Assembly (NCBI RefSeq): GCF_009832745.1
Contig: NZ_VRMJ01000008.1
Location: 113,314-177,313 of the forward strand
Source: Polaribacter septentrionalilitoris
Lineage (GTDB): Bacteria > Bacteroidota > Bacteroidia > Flavobacteriales > Flavobacteriaceae
Reading direction: 5' to 3'
DNA: 64,000 bases
Of the stretch, positions 18,502-27,223 are shown piece after piece (position 1 is the stretch's first letter; the number at the start of each line of letters is the position of its first letter). The notes under the pieces were generated by a model, which saw only the letters and a program-made list of their open reading frames with translations, was not told where the DNA came from and made no database searches. A program made the position numbers and the translations under genes.

Positions 18502-20089
18502 TAGGAATATTTATTTTAAAAGTTGTTTTGTTTTTGTCTGATAAAAGTAATATTTCTCCATTATGTTTTTCAACAATTTTTTTACAATAATACAGTCCAA
18601 TTCCAAACCCTTTTACATTATGCGTATTTCCTTTTGGAACTCTGTAAAACTTATCAAATATTTTTTCTTGTTGATTTTTTTCGATTCCTTTTCCGTCATC
18701 AGCAACAGAAATTTCAACAGAGTTTAAAACAGAATTAATGTTAATTTGTATAGTTTCACCTCCATATTTTACAGCATTGTCTATTAGGTTAGAAACACAG
18801 TTTTCAAAATGAAATACATCAACATTAATATAAATAGGTTTTTGGTTTGTTGAAAATAGTAAAGTTTTGTGTTGTGTTAACAGTTTGTATTTGTTTACTA
18901 ATTTTTCCATCAATACAACAAGATCTATGGTTTCTTTTTTCAGCAACAATTGTTCACTGTCTAAAGTAGCAGTTTCAAGCAATTTTTCTACCATTTGATG
19001 TAATTTTTTTAATTGAATAGATGACATAGAAAGATACTTTTTTGTTTTTTCTTTATCCTCTAAAACATTAAAATTTTCTATAGCCTCAATTGCAGTAGAT
19101 ACTGTGGCAATTGGCGTTTTAAATTCGTGAGTAATGTTACTAATTAAATCGTTTTTTATGGTTGCCAATTCTTTTTGCTGATTGATGACCTTTAGTAAAT
19201 AAAACAAAGAGGTAATTACGGCTAAAGCTAATAATAACGATAAAAATATACCAAAAGAACTTCTTTTTAAAGCTTCTAGATTAGAGCTTAGGTATACTAA
19301 TTCAAAGCCTTCATTTTCTTTTGCGTAAGTAGATTTAGACTTAACAACGGAAAAATCATTTTTTAAAATAGTATCTTTTGTTTGATGAAATAACGTATCA
19401 TTTTTTAGATGATGAAAACTATATTCTATAGTAATTTCTTTCTGTTTTAATTGATTTTCAATTAAAGAATCTATTTTATCATATTTTATGGTCTGGTCTA
19501 AAAACGAGATAAAAATTGGCTTTAAATTACGAATAACTTTTAAGCTATCTGCGGCTCTTTTTCCTTTAAAATATTTTACCGAAGTTTTGGAACCATCTGA
19601 ATTTAAAGTAATACCCTGTTTATCATCTAAAAATTGAGTTAAAACTTTGGTTTTCTTTTGTTTTTTAGCAACTATACTGTCTATTTTAGTGTTAAAATTA
19701 GTGACAAATTCTTTTGTAGAATTCATCATAGAATCTATTTTTTCTTTAGATAAATTATCATCAGATGTAATTTTAATATTGTTTATAGTAACTTTTGATT
19801 TTTGGTTTTTAGTATTTTTTTTAATTTTTTTTATAATATTTTCTACACTACTATTTTTAAATGATTTGCTATTAGAGTCCTTTGTGTCAATAATAGTTAA
19901 AAAGTTACTTTTTGCCAGTAAAGAAAAATATTCTTCGATAGCATTGTCTAAACTTAATTGTATTTCATTGGTTACTTGCCTTTTGTTTTCTTCAAAATTT
20001 TTATAATTCCAATAGAACTGTATGGCAATTGTAAATGCAATTGTAACTGAAATAAAATAGAAAATCCAATTATATTTTTTTGTGTTCAT
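18494..20089 (-). CDS. membrane sensor histidine kinase
   Basis: This 531-residue protein has one membrane span near residues 8-29 and another near 280-300 (FGIFLSLLLALAVITSLFYLL), which enclose a periplasmic domain of about 250 residues. The cytoplasmic part has the H-box NITHEFKTP, N-box NLIDNAVKYG, G1 box VADDGKG and G2 box GFGIGLYYCKK. It forms the two-component pair with the overlapping response regulator. The periplasmic domain is lysine-rich and resembles no sensor fold that I recognise. The operon is divergent from the secreted/GLPGLI gene set. Confidence 0.94.
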   Translation of the reverse strand: MNTKKYNWIFYFISVTIAFTIAIQFYWNYKNFEENKRQVTNEIQLSLDNAIEEYFSLLAKSNFLTIIDTKDSNSKSFKNSSVENIIKKIKKNTKNQKSKVTINNIKITSDDNLSKEKIDSMMNSTKEFVTNFNTKIDSIVAKKQKKTKVLTQFLDDKQGITLNSDGSKTSVKYFKGKRAADSLKVIRNLKPIFISFLDQTIKYDKIDSLIENQLKQKEITIEYSFHHLKNDTLFHQTKDTILKNDFSVVKSKSTYAKENEGFELVYLSSNLEALKRSSFGIFLSLLLALAVITSLFYLLKVINQQKELATIKNDLISNITHEFKTPIATVSTAIEAIENFNVLEDKEKTKKYLSMSSIQLKKLHQMVEKLLETATLDSEQLLLKKETIDLVVLMEKLVNKYKLLTQHKTLLFSTNQKPIYINVDVFHFENCVSNLIDNAVKYGGETIQININSVLNSVEISVADDGKGIEKNQQEKIFDKFYRVPKGNTHNVKGFGIGLYYCKKIVEKHNGEILLLSDKNKTTFKINIPNE

Positions 20090-20127
20090 AGGTCAAATAT
20101 AGTTAGTAATTTTAATAAAATCAGTTG

Positions 20128-20153
20128 GTTAACATTCGTTAACACTCGTTAAC
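20128..20153 (+). promoter_or_regulatory. three GTTAAC hexamers with a 10-bp period, probable response-regulator site
   Basis: GTTAAC occurs at 20128, 20138 and 20148, separated by ATTC and ACTC. Direct repeats on one DNA face are the usual target of OmpR-family regulators. The array lies between the two-component operon and the divergent secreted-protein genes, just upstream of a -7-like box, CATCTTTG, at 20176. Confidence 0.6.
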
Positions 20154-20175
20154 TGTAAAATGTTCTGTTGTGTTG

Positions 20176-20183
20176 CATCTTTG
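20176..20183 (+). promoter_or_regulatory. candidate -7 promoter element for the GLPGLI operon
   Basis: CATCTTTG differs from TAnnTTTG in one base. It starts 23 bp after the last base of the GTTAAC array, which would therefore occupy the -33 region, as expected for an activator-dependent promoter. Confidence 0.4.
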
Positions 20184-20209
20184 TAGTGTTCAATTTAAAA
20201 AACAATATT

Positions 20210-20566
20210 ATGAAAAAACGAACCACTTTATTTTTACTAATTATTTCACTACTTATAAATGCACAAGAAACTACTACAAAAGCAACTTACTCTAAAGATA
20301 AAGTTTCTAAAATAACTTCCCTGACCTTTTCAGCAACTTCAGTAAAAGATTTAGAACAGATAAATTGGAAGGATGTAAAATCTATTTTTGAAAACAACAA
20401 ACCTAGTGAGAATATTGCATTGAGTTTTGAGTTGGATTTAAAAGAATCTAAAAATAAATTTAAAGGAAAAATGGAAGTTTCTGGAGAAACAAAAAACATT
20501 GACACGCTAATAACTAAATCAAAAAAAAATATACAAAAGCTAATTAAAATTTCTAAAAAATACTAA
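20210..20566 (+). CDS. small secreted protein of unknown function
   Basis: The chosen start is ATG at 20210. It begins a signal peptide, MKKRTTLFLLIISLLINAQ, cleaved near residue 19; an upstream TTG in the same frame would bury the signal and falls in the promoter. The mature part is about 99 residues, lysine-rich and without cysteine, with the central stretch LEQINWKDVKSIFENNKPSENIALSFELDLKESKNKF given here only to show its position (about residues 48-83). I recognise no family. It is the first gene after the GTTAAC array and lies 11 bp before a GLPGLI gene, so it is probably part of the same regulated envelope system. Confidence 0.75.
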   Translation: MKKRTTLFLLIISLLINAQETTTKATYSKDKVSKITSLTFSATSVKDLEQINWKDVKSIFENNKPSENIALSFELDLKESKNKFKGKMEVSGETKNIDTLITKSKKNIQKLIKISKKY

Positions 20567-20577
20567 AACACTAAATT

Positions 20578-21420
20578 ATGAAAACACTATTAACAACATT
20601 TGCATTCTTGATGGTAGTATCATTAAATGCACAAAAATTTCAAGGAAAAGCAGTTTATAAAACAAGCAGAAAATCGAACGTTAAATTTGGCAACGATAAA
20701 AATTCTAAAATGTCAGATGAAATGAAACAACAGCTGCAAGCGAGGTTGCAAAAAATGAATCAGAAAACTTATATTTTAGATTTTGACAAATACGAATCTG
20801 TCTATAAACAAGATGTTGCATTAGGTGCACCAAGAACTAAAGTTGGTGGAGCTCAGATAAAAATGATTTCTTTAGGAGGTGGAAGTAGTACTGTTTTGTA
20901 TAAAAATATAAAAGAAAAACGATACGCAAAACAGACAGAAATACAAGGTAAACGCTTTTTAATAAAAGATGAAATAAATAAACAGGATTGGGTAATGTCT
21001 TCAGAAACAAAAAATATTGGAAAATATACCTGTTATAAAGCTACTTATACCAAAGAAGTAGAAAGTAAAAAAGCAACATTTGTAGATGGTAAATCAGAAA
21101 TAAAAACTACAAAAGAAAATGTAACTACAACAGCTTGGTATACGCCAGAAATACCTTTAAGCAATGGTCCTGATAACTATCAAGGTTTACCTGGTTTAAT
21201 TTTAGAAATCAATGATGGTAAAAATACCATTGTTTGCACAGAGATAATTATAAATCCTTCTGAAAAAATAGTCATTGAAGAACCTAAAAAAGGGAAAGTA
21301 GTTAATCAGAAAAAATTTAATAAAATTCAGGAAGAAAAATCTAACGAATTAATGGAAAAATTTAAAAGTAGAAATGGTATGGATTTAGGAAATGGTATCA
21401 ATATTAAAATGGGAGGGTAG
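20578..21420 (+). CDS. GLPGLI family protein (first copy)
   Basis: This 280-residue protein begins with a signal peptide (about residues 1-19, ending LNAQ) and contains the family hallmark, here QGLPGLILEI near residue 201, preceded by AWYTPEIPLSNGP. The middle holds WVMSSETKNIGKYTCYKATY, also typical. GLPGLI proteins are secreted Bacteroidetes proteins of unknown function that often lie beside large outer-membrane receptor-like barrels, as here. It shares its order of motifs with the next gene and is probably an old duplicate. Confidence 0.88.
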   Translation: MKTLLTTFAFLMVVSLNAQKFQGKAVYKTSRKSNVKFGNDKNSKMSDEMKQQLQARLQKMNQKTYILDFDKYESVYKQDVALGAPRTKVGGAQIKMISLGGGSSTVLYKNIKEKRYAKQTEIQGKRFLIKDEINKQDWVMSSETKNIGKYTCYKATYTKEVESKKATFVDGKSEIKTTKENVTTTAWYTPEIPLSNGPDNYQGLPGLILEINDGKNTIVCTEIIINPSEKIVIEEPKKGKVVNQKKFNKIQEEKSNELMEKFKSRNGMDLGNGINIKMGG

Positions 21421-21432
21421 TTTTAGTATTAT

Positions 21433-21458
21433 GTTAAAGTTTGTTAAAGCCAATTAAA
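21433..21458 (+). promoter_or_regulatory. second array of three GTTAA-type hexamers with a 10-bp period
   Basis: GTTAAA at 21433 and 21443 and ATTAAA at 21453 repeat with the same 10-bp period as the array at 20128. A -7-like TATGCTTA begins at 21481, again 23 bp after the array end. This is probably another site for the adjacent OmpR-type regulator. Confidence 0.45.
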
Positions 21459-21581
21459 CTTTATTCTTATAGATATGTCTTATGCTTAGGGTTCTTGATT
21501 TATTAGAAATATAAAATGATTTTTAATTTTAGAAACAACAAACATTTGTATTTTTTTAAGACTCTTATAAATTTTAACACA

Positions 21582-21589
21582 TATTTTTG
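21582..21589 (+). promoter_or_regulatory. -7 promoter element before the second GLPGLI gene
   Basis: TATTTTTG matches TAnnTTTG exactly and lies 21 bp before the start codon at 21611. It could be a constitutive promoter for the second GLPGLI gene and the barrel gene, separate from the array-linked one. Confidence 0.5.
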
Positions 21590-21610
21590 ACTAAAACTTA
21601 AACAAAACGT

Positions 21611-22480
21611 ATGAAATCAATTTTTACTTTTTTACTAGCATTAGCAGCTACTGTTACTTTTGCTCAAAAAGATTTTCAAGGAAAAGCAGTTTACATGTCT
21701 AAAACTACACTAGATATGAGTAGTTGGGGAAGCAGAATGAACAGCATGTCTGAAGCGCAAAAGAAACAAATTGCAGAGAGAATGAAATCGATGCTAGAAA
21801 AAACATTTATTTTAAGTTTCGATAAAACAGCATCAATTTATAAAGAGGATGAAAAATTATCTGCACCTGGTGCTGGTGGTGGAATGAGATGGGGAGGAAT
21901 GACTGGTGGAGGAACCAAATATAAAAACACTAAAGATTTAGTGGCTTTAGAATCTACAGAGTTTTTTGGAAAAAACTTTCTAATTTCAGATGCTATGGAA
22001 ATGCCACAATGGGAATTGGGTAGTGAAACTAAAAAAATTGGAGAATATGTTTGTTACAAAGCAACACTTACCAAAGATGTAGATGTTACAGATTGGCGAA
22101 ACATGAGAAGAAGAAATAGAGATAATGATAAGAAAAAAGACGATGCTAAAAAAGATTCTACAGAAACTGTAAAAGTTACAGAAGATATTGAAATACCAAA
22201 AAAAATAACAGTTACAGCATGGTATACACCACAAATACCAGTAAGTAATGGTCCAGGAGAATATTGGGGGTTACCTGGTTTAATTTTAGAAATTAACGAA
22301 GGTAGAACCACTATTTTATGTACAGAAATTGTACTAAACCCATCAGAAAAAATAGAAATAAAAAAACCAACAAAAGGTGATGAAGTTACAAGAAAAGAAT
22401 ATGTAAGTATCATTACAAAAAAGATGGAGGAGATGAGACAAAATTTTAGAAGTAGAGGAAGAGGAAGAGGAAGATTCTAA
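21611..22480 (+). CDS. GLPGLI family protein (second copy)
   Basis: This 289-residue secreted protein has a signal peptide (about residues 1-19, ending VTFAQ) and WGLPGLILEIN near residue 219 after AWYTPQIPVSNGPGEY. It has an internal low-complexity basic/acidic insert (about residues 160-195: RRRNRDNDKKKDDAKKDS) and an arginine/glycine-rich tail (FRSRGRGRGRF) that the first copy lacks. It lies 190 bp after the first copy and 21 bp before the receptor-like barrel. The function is unknown; the linkage suggests action on, or with, the barrel. Confidence 0.88.
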   Translation: MKSIFTFLLALAATVTFAQKDFQGKAVYMSKTTLDMSSWGSRMNSMSEAQKKQIAERMKSMLEKTFILSFDKTASIYKEDEKLSAPGAGGGMRWGGMTGGGTKYKNTKDLVALESTEFFGKNFLISDAMEMPQWELGSETKKIGEYVCYKATLTKDVDVTDWRNMRRRNRDNDKKKDDAKKDSTETVKVTEDIEIPKKITVTAWYTPQIPVSNGPGEYWGLPGLILEINEGRTTILCTEIVLNPSEKIEIKKPTKGDEVTRKEYVSIITKKMEEMRQNFRSRGRGRGRF

Positions 22481-22501
22481 TTAAAAAAACTAAAAAACAC
22501 A

Positions 22502-25294
22502 ATGAAAAAATTACTACTATTAACCATCTTTATGGTTTCATTTATTTCTAGTGCCCAAGTTAAACTTACAGGTGTTGTAAAAGATAGTATAGGTGAGCCC
22601 TTAGAAATGGCAAATGTATTGGCTATCAATAAAACTACTAAAAAAATGGCTTCTTATGGCTTTACAGATGCTAAAGGAAACTACAAGTTAGACTTAGATA
22701 AAAACAGCACATTTGATATCAAAATTAGCTACATAGGTTTTAAGACGGCCAACTTTGTAATAACTACAACAACAGAAAATATTGTAAAAAATATTACTTT
22801 AAAAGAAGATAATTCTTTAGACGAAATTACAGTAGTTTCTAAAATGCCAGTTACCATTAAAGGAGATACTATTGTTTATAATGCAGACTCCTTCTCAAAT
22901 GGTTCTGAACGTAAGTTAGAAGACGTAGTTGAAAAGTTACCTGGAGTAGAAATAAATGATCAAGGACAAATAGAAGTTGAGGGTAAAGTTGTTGAGAAAA
23001 TAATGGTAGATGGAAAAGAGTTTTTTAGTGGTGATACAAAACTAGCGTTAAAAAATATTCCATCAAATGCGGTTGATAAAATTCAAGTACTCAGAAACTA
23101 TGGTGATGTAAATCAATTAAAAGGAGTTCAAAATAATCAAGATCGAGTTGCAATGAACATCAAATTAAAAAAAGGTAAAAAGAATTTTTGGTTTGGAGAT
23201 GTATATGCTGGTGCTGGTTTTACTCCAAGTGATGATTTATACCTGTTTCAACCCAAATTATTTTATTATAACCCAAAATATACATTAAATGTAATTGGAG
23301 ATATCAATAATTTAGGAGAGGCTGTTTTAAACAGAAGAGATTTAAGAAGTTTTAGAGGTGGTTTTAGAAGTCAAAGTCCATCAAATGGAACTAATATTAA
23401 TTTAGCAAGTGCAGGCATTGGTTTTTTAACCCCAAATGCAAGAAATGCGAATAGAATAGAAACTAAGTTAACGGCTTTAAACTTTAGTTATTCACCCAAT
23501 AAAAAACTAGATTTAAGTGGATATTTAATATGGTCTAGTAACAGTAATGGACAAAGAAATAGAAATATTATCAATTATAATGATCCTGCAATTCCAGATG
23601 ATGTAACAGATAACACAACAGATCAAACTAGTAATTCTGGATTATTCAATTTTAAAACGATTTATAAGAAAAACATCAACAATCAATTAAATTATGATTT
23701 GAATGGTCGTTTTACAAACGAGTTTAGATTAGATAATGGTACGTCTCAGATAATAGGTAATAATGTACCTATTATAGAAAATGAAAAGGCAACACCATTT
23801 ACAATTAATCAGAATTTAAGTTACTTTTATACAGCAAACGAAAACAATATTTTTGCTTTAGAAGTGCAGCATCAATTGCAAGACGAAGATCCTTTTTATG
23901 TTTCTTCTATAGAAAATTTAAATCAAGATCCAAACAACAATGCAGATGGTTTTGATGCGGCAGCAGATGTTTTAGGTTTAGATAAAACACAACAGTTTTA
24001 TACTTTAGAACAAGATAGACGTGTTAAATCAAATCAATTAGATGCCAAGTTAGATTACTATTATATTATTAACAATAAAAGTAACTTTAACTTTGTTGGA
24101 GGTACTATTTTGAGTAAACAAAACTTTGATTCTAGGTTCTTTCAATTGCTAGATAATGGCAGTACATTAGATCCCAGTTTAAATATTCCAAATGTTGCTA
24201 ATGCAAGTAATACGAATGATGTAGAATATAATTTTTCAGATATCTATGCAGGTATGCGTTATCGTGTAAAAGCAGGTATTTTTACTTTTAGACCAGGTTT
24301 TACTGCGCATTCTTATAATTTAAACAATAATCAAGTAGGTGTTGTATCAGATTTTAAAGACACTTTCACAAAAATTTTACCAGAATTAAATATTATTGCT
24401 CAATTTAAAAAGAGTGAAAGTTTGCGTTTTAACTACAGACAGCGAGTTAATTTTACAGACGTAAATCAAATTGCAGAAGGTATCGTTGCTAGAAATTTTA
24501 ATTCTTTTTTCTTTGGAAATAATGATATAATGAATGCACAAGTTGAATCTATTAATTTAAACTATAGTAGTTTTAATTTGTTTAACAACTTGTTTGTTTT
24601 TGCGGGAGTAAATTATAACAAAACTATGGAACAAATTGCTTCAATTGCAGATTTTGTACCTGACGTAAACAACCCAAATGTTAGATCTAATGTTTCAACA
24701 AATACCAATTTAAACTTGCCTTTTGATATTGAATCTATTTCTGCTTTTGGACGTGTTACAAAAACTTTTGGAAAGATTAGAACAAGTTTTAATGCCCGTT
24801 TTTCAGACTCTCAAGCATATCAATTATTTGGATCAGAAACAACAAAATTAAATACACAAAGTTATTCGATTACTCCAGGGATTAGAACTAATTACATAAA
24901 AGCACCTAACGTTAGTTTAAATTATAGAGCTTCATTTTCAGACCAAAACAGAACAGAATTAGGAACAGGAAATACTTCTAACTTTAAATCGGTTACACAC
25001 GCACCGTCTATAAATTTTGATGCTTATATTTGGAATTCTCTAACAGTTAGATCTGATTTTTCTTACAATGAAGTTATACAAAATGGGCAACATCAAAATT
25101 CTTTTAAAATATGGGATTTTTCAATGTCATATAGAAAAGATAAAGATGCAAAATGGGAGTATGAGTTTCAAGCAAGTAACATATTGGGCACAGAATCTAG
25201 AGTAAGTGTTAATAACGGAAACATTTCAAACTCAATTAATGAAACTTTTATTTTACCAAGGTTGGTAACATTTAGAGTACGTTATCAATTATAA
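22502..25294 (+). CDS. TonB-dependent-receptor-like outer-membrane barrel protein with carboxypeptidase-like domain
   Basis: This 930-residue protein has a signal peptide (about residues 1-19). A carboxypeptidase-regulatory-like domain follows at about 20-100 (VKLTGVVKDSIGEPLEMANV). Next is a plug-like region at about 115-220 (GDTIVYNADSF, LEDVVEKLPGVEI, GDTKLALKNIP), and the rest is beta-strand-rich barrel ending in the aromatic-containing VTFRVRYQL. It belongs to the outer-membrane beta-barrel group that often stands beside GLPGLI proteins. It lacks a SusD partner, which argues against glycan uptake; peptide, metal or surface-assembly roles are open. Confidence 0.87.
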   Translation: MKKLLLLTIFMVSFISSAQVKLTGVVKDSIGEPLEMANVLAINKTTKKMASYGFTDAKGNYKLDLDKNSTFDIKISYIGFKTANFVITTTTENIVKNITLKEDNSLDEITVVSKMPVTIKGDTIVYNADSFSNGSERKLEDVVEKLPGVEINDQGQIEVEGKVVEKIMVDGKEFFSGDTKLALKNIPSNAVDKIQVLRNYGDVNQLKGVQNNQDRVAMNIKLKKGKKNFWFGDVYAGAGFTPSDDLYLFQPKLFYYNPKYTLNVIGDINNLGEAVLNRRDLRSFRGGFRSQSPSNGTNINLASAGIGFLTPNARNANRIETKLTALNFSYSPNKKLDLSGYLIWSSNSNGQRNRNIINYNDPAIPDDVTDNTTDQTSNSGLFNFKTIYKKNINNQLNYDLNGRFTNEFRLDNGTSQIIGNNVPIIENEKATPFTINQNLSYFYTANENNIFALEVQHQLQDEDPFYVSSIENLNQDPNNNADGFDAAADVLGLDKTQQFYTLEQDRRVKSNQLDAKLDYYYIINNKSNFNFVGGTILSKQNFDSRFFQLLDNGSTLDPSLNIPNVANASNTNDVEYNFSDIYAGMRYRVKAGIFTFRPGFTAHSYNLNNNQVGVVSDFKDTFTKILPELNIIAQFKKSESLRFNYRQRVNFTDVNQIAEGIVARNFNSFFFGNNDIMNAQVESINLNYSSFNLFNNLFVFAGVNYNKTMEQIASIADFVPDVNNPNVRSNVSTNTNLNLPFDIESISAFGRVTKTFGKIRTSFNARFSDSQAYQLFGSETTKLNTQSYSITPGIRTNYIKAPNVSLNYRASFSDQNRTELGTGNTSNFKSVTHAPSINFDAYIWNSLTVRSDFSYNEVIQNGQHQNSFKIWDFSMSYRKDKDAKWEYEFQASNILGTESRVSVNNGNISNSINETFILPRLVTFRVRYQL

Positions 25295-25321
25295 AATTTG
25301 CAATTTAAATCATAAAAAAAA

Positions 25322-25342
25322 ATGGCTCAATTTATTGAGTCA
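25322..25342 (+). terminator. terminator of the GLPGLI/barrel operon
   Basis: ATGGCTCAA pairs with TTGAGTCAT (one G-T pair) around TTTA, followed by TTTTTTA. It closes the operon 28 bp after the barrel gene. Confidence 0.82.
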
Positions 25343-25371
25343 TTTTTTATTTACTTTAGTATTTTCGCACT

Positions 25372-26142
25372 ATGAGTTTATTGGCTTCAAAATCTCCTTG
25401 GTATGCAGCAGGAAAAAGTATAGGTTTATTATTCTTTTTTATGTTAACGGGTCTTTATTTAGATAGTTATCATTTTGTAAAAATAACCCCAAATGCACAA
25501 TGGTATGCCAATGCAGTTATGTTTATAGTAACCACTATTGTTTTTTTACAAGTAACCAAACGTTGTAAAGAACAAATGATTTCTGCTATTTTAATTGCTA
25601 TTTTTGGTGAGTATTTATTTTCAATTGTTATGGGAATGTATACTTATAGATTAGGTAATGTGCCGCACTATATTCCTCCAGGACATGCATTGGTATATGT
25701 TGCTGTTTTATATTTTTCTAAAGCCAGTGCTATTATTAAATACAAAACACAACTAGAAAAAGTATTTACAATTTTTATTTTTATATATGCATTGGTATTT
25801 TTAATTTTTAAAAATGATGTTTTTGGTTTTGTGATGACCATTGCCACTTTATTAATTTTAAGAAACAAACCAAGAGAACGTTTGTTCTATTTAACAATGT
25901 ATATAACAGTTGCTTTTTTAGAAATTGTTGGTACCAACTATTTATGTTGGAAATGGCCAGCTACAGCTTGGGGCGTTTTCGATTTTTTACCAAGTCATAA
26001 CCCACCAAGTGGAATTAGTTTCTTTTATTTTTTACTTGATTTAGGCTCATTATGGATTTACAAACAGCGTCATAAATTAGCTTGGGCAAGAATGAAAAAT
26101 ATCAGAAAAATAAAAAATAAAACTTTGGTTTTTGTAAACTAA
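25372..26142 (+). CDS. multi-pass membrane protein of unknown function (paralogue of 60873-61634)
   Basis: This 256-residue protein has about six to eight hydrophobic segments. Its conserved pieces are GEYLFSIVMGMYTYRLGNVP, DVFGFVMT, a TMYITVAFLEIVGTN segment, and the signature FDFLPSHNPPSGIS followed by FFYFLLD. The same pieces recur in the second copy near the end of the window. Charged and aromatic residues inside the membrane segments suggest an enzyme or transporter, but I do not recognise the family. It stands alone between two other transcription units. Confidence 0.83.
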   Translation: MSLLASKSPWYAAGKSIGLLFFFMLTGLYLDSYHFVKITPNAQWYANAVMFIVTTIVFLQVTKRCKEQMISAILIAIFGEYLFSIVMGMYTYRLGNVPHYIPPGHALVYVAVLYFSKASAIIKYKTQLEKVFTIFIFIYALVFLIFKNDVFGFVMTIATLLILRNKPRERLFYLTMYITVAFLEIVGTNYLCWKWPATAWGVFDFLPSHNPPSGISFFYFLLDLGSLWIYKQRHKLAWARMKNIRKIKNKTLVFVN

Positions 26143-26223
26143 AAGTCACTTACATTCGTTACCATAATAAATTAATTGTCAGGTTGATTGATTAAGAAAT
26201 CTAATTATTTGTAAATTTTTAAA

Positions 26224-27120
26224 ATGTCCATAAAAGTATCATCAGTTACAAAAAACTACCAAGCACAAAAAGCGTTAAACAACGTTTCTTTTGAGGCTAA
26301 AGACGGACAAATTATAGGTTTTTTAGGGCCAAATGGCGCAGGAAAATCAACAATGATGAAAATCTTAACAGGTTTTATAAAACCTAATAAAGGTAAAGTT
26401 TTAGTTGATGATATAGATGTATTACAAAACCCAATTAAGGCGCAAGAGATAATTGGTTATTTGCCAGAACACAACCCTTTGTATACAGAGATGTATGTTC
26501 GTGAGTACTTGCAATTTCAAGCCTCTATTTATAAAGTAGATAAAAGCCGAATTGAAACTTGTATCAATAAAGTTGGTTTAACTTCTGAGGCACACAAAAA
26601 AATAAATCAATTATCAAAAGGATATCAACAAAGGGTTGGTTTAGCAGCTACCATTTTACACGACCCTAAAATCTTAATTTTAGATGAACCTACAACTGGT
26701 TTAGACCCAAACCAACTGGTTGAAATTAGATCTCTAATAAAAGAATTAGGGAAAGACAAAACCGTACTTTTTTCTACACATATTATGCAAGAAGTTGAAG
26801 CTGTTTGTGATCGAGTGATCATCATAAAAAAAGGGGAATTAGTTATTGATAAAACCCTTATAGATTTGCAACAAAACAATCAACAAATCATAAAAGTTAT
26901 TTTTAATTTAGAAGTTGAAGAATCTCAAATTAAAACACTTGAAAACCTTGTTGTATCAAAAAATATAGGAAATAATACTTGGCAACTTACTTTTAAATCA
27001 GAAGAAGATATGCGTTCTAAAATCTTCGATTTTGCTCAAGAAAATGGTTTTAAAGTGTTAGAATTAAGTTCTGAAAATAAGACTTTAGAAAGTTTGTTTA
27101 GAGAATTGACTTTACAATAA
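26224..27120 (+). CDS. gldA: gliding-motility-type ABC transporter ATPase GldA
   Basis: This 298-residue ABC ATPase has Walker A GPNGAGKST (about residues 37-45), a Q-loop region, signature LSKGYQQRVG, Walker B ILILDEP and the H-loop STHIM. The C-terminal third matches the GldA type, which with GldF and GldG forms an ABC transporter needed for gliding in flavobacteria. No gldFG are adjacent here, as in some species. A general drug- or Na-exporting ATPase of the same subfamily is the alternative. It is followed by a long palindrome. Confidence 0.83.
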   Translation: MSIKVSSVTKNYQAQKALNNVSFEAKDGQIIGFLGPNGAGKSTMMKILTGFIKPNKGKVLVDDIDVLQNPIKAQEIIGYLPEHNPLYTEMYVREYLQFQASIYKVDKSRIETCINKVGLTSEAHKKINQLSKGYQQRVGLAATILHDPKILILDEPTTGLDPNQLVEIRSLIKELGKDKTVLFSTHIMQEVEAVCDRVIIIKKGELVIDKTLIDLQQNNQQIIKVIFNLEVEESQIKTLENLVVSKNIGNNTWQLTFKSEEDMRSKIFDFAQENGFKVLELSSENKTLESLFRELTLQ

Positions 27121-27142
27121 AGTTATTTGCCTACAAAATGAT

Positions 27143-27175
27143 AGACCTCACAGGTTTTCAAAACCTGTGAGGTCT
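27143..27175. repeat. 33-bp near-perfect palindrome, possible terminator or REP-like element
   Basis: Two 16-base arms starting AGACCTCACAGG and ending CCTGTGAGGTCT flank a single C. The stem is far longer than a typical terminator. Very similar palindromes recur in other Bacteroidetes genomes as I remember. It follows gldA by 22 bp and may end its transcript. Confidence 0.65.
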
Positions 27176-27223
27176 TGTTGTTTTAAAAAAATCTTTGAAT
27201 TATTGCTTTTGGAGTCTGTAATA

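Noticed and set aside
19647..20006. 119-codon hydrophobic frame antisense to the sensor kinase
   Set aside because: The phenylalanine/isoleucine-rich composition is what A/T-rich lysine codons give on the other strand; the kinase frame is clearly real.
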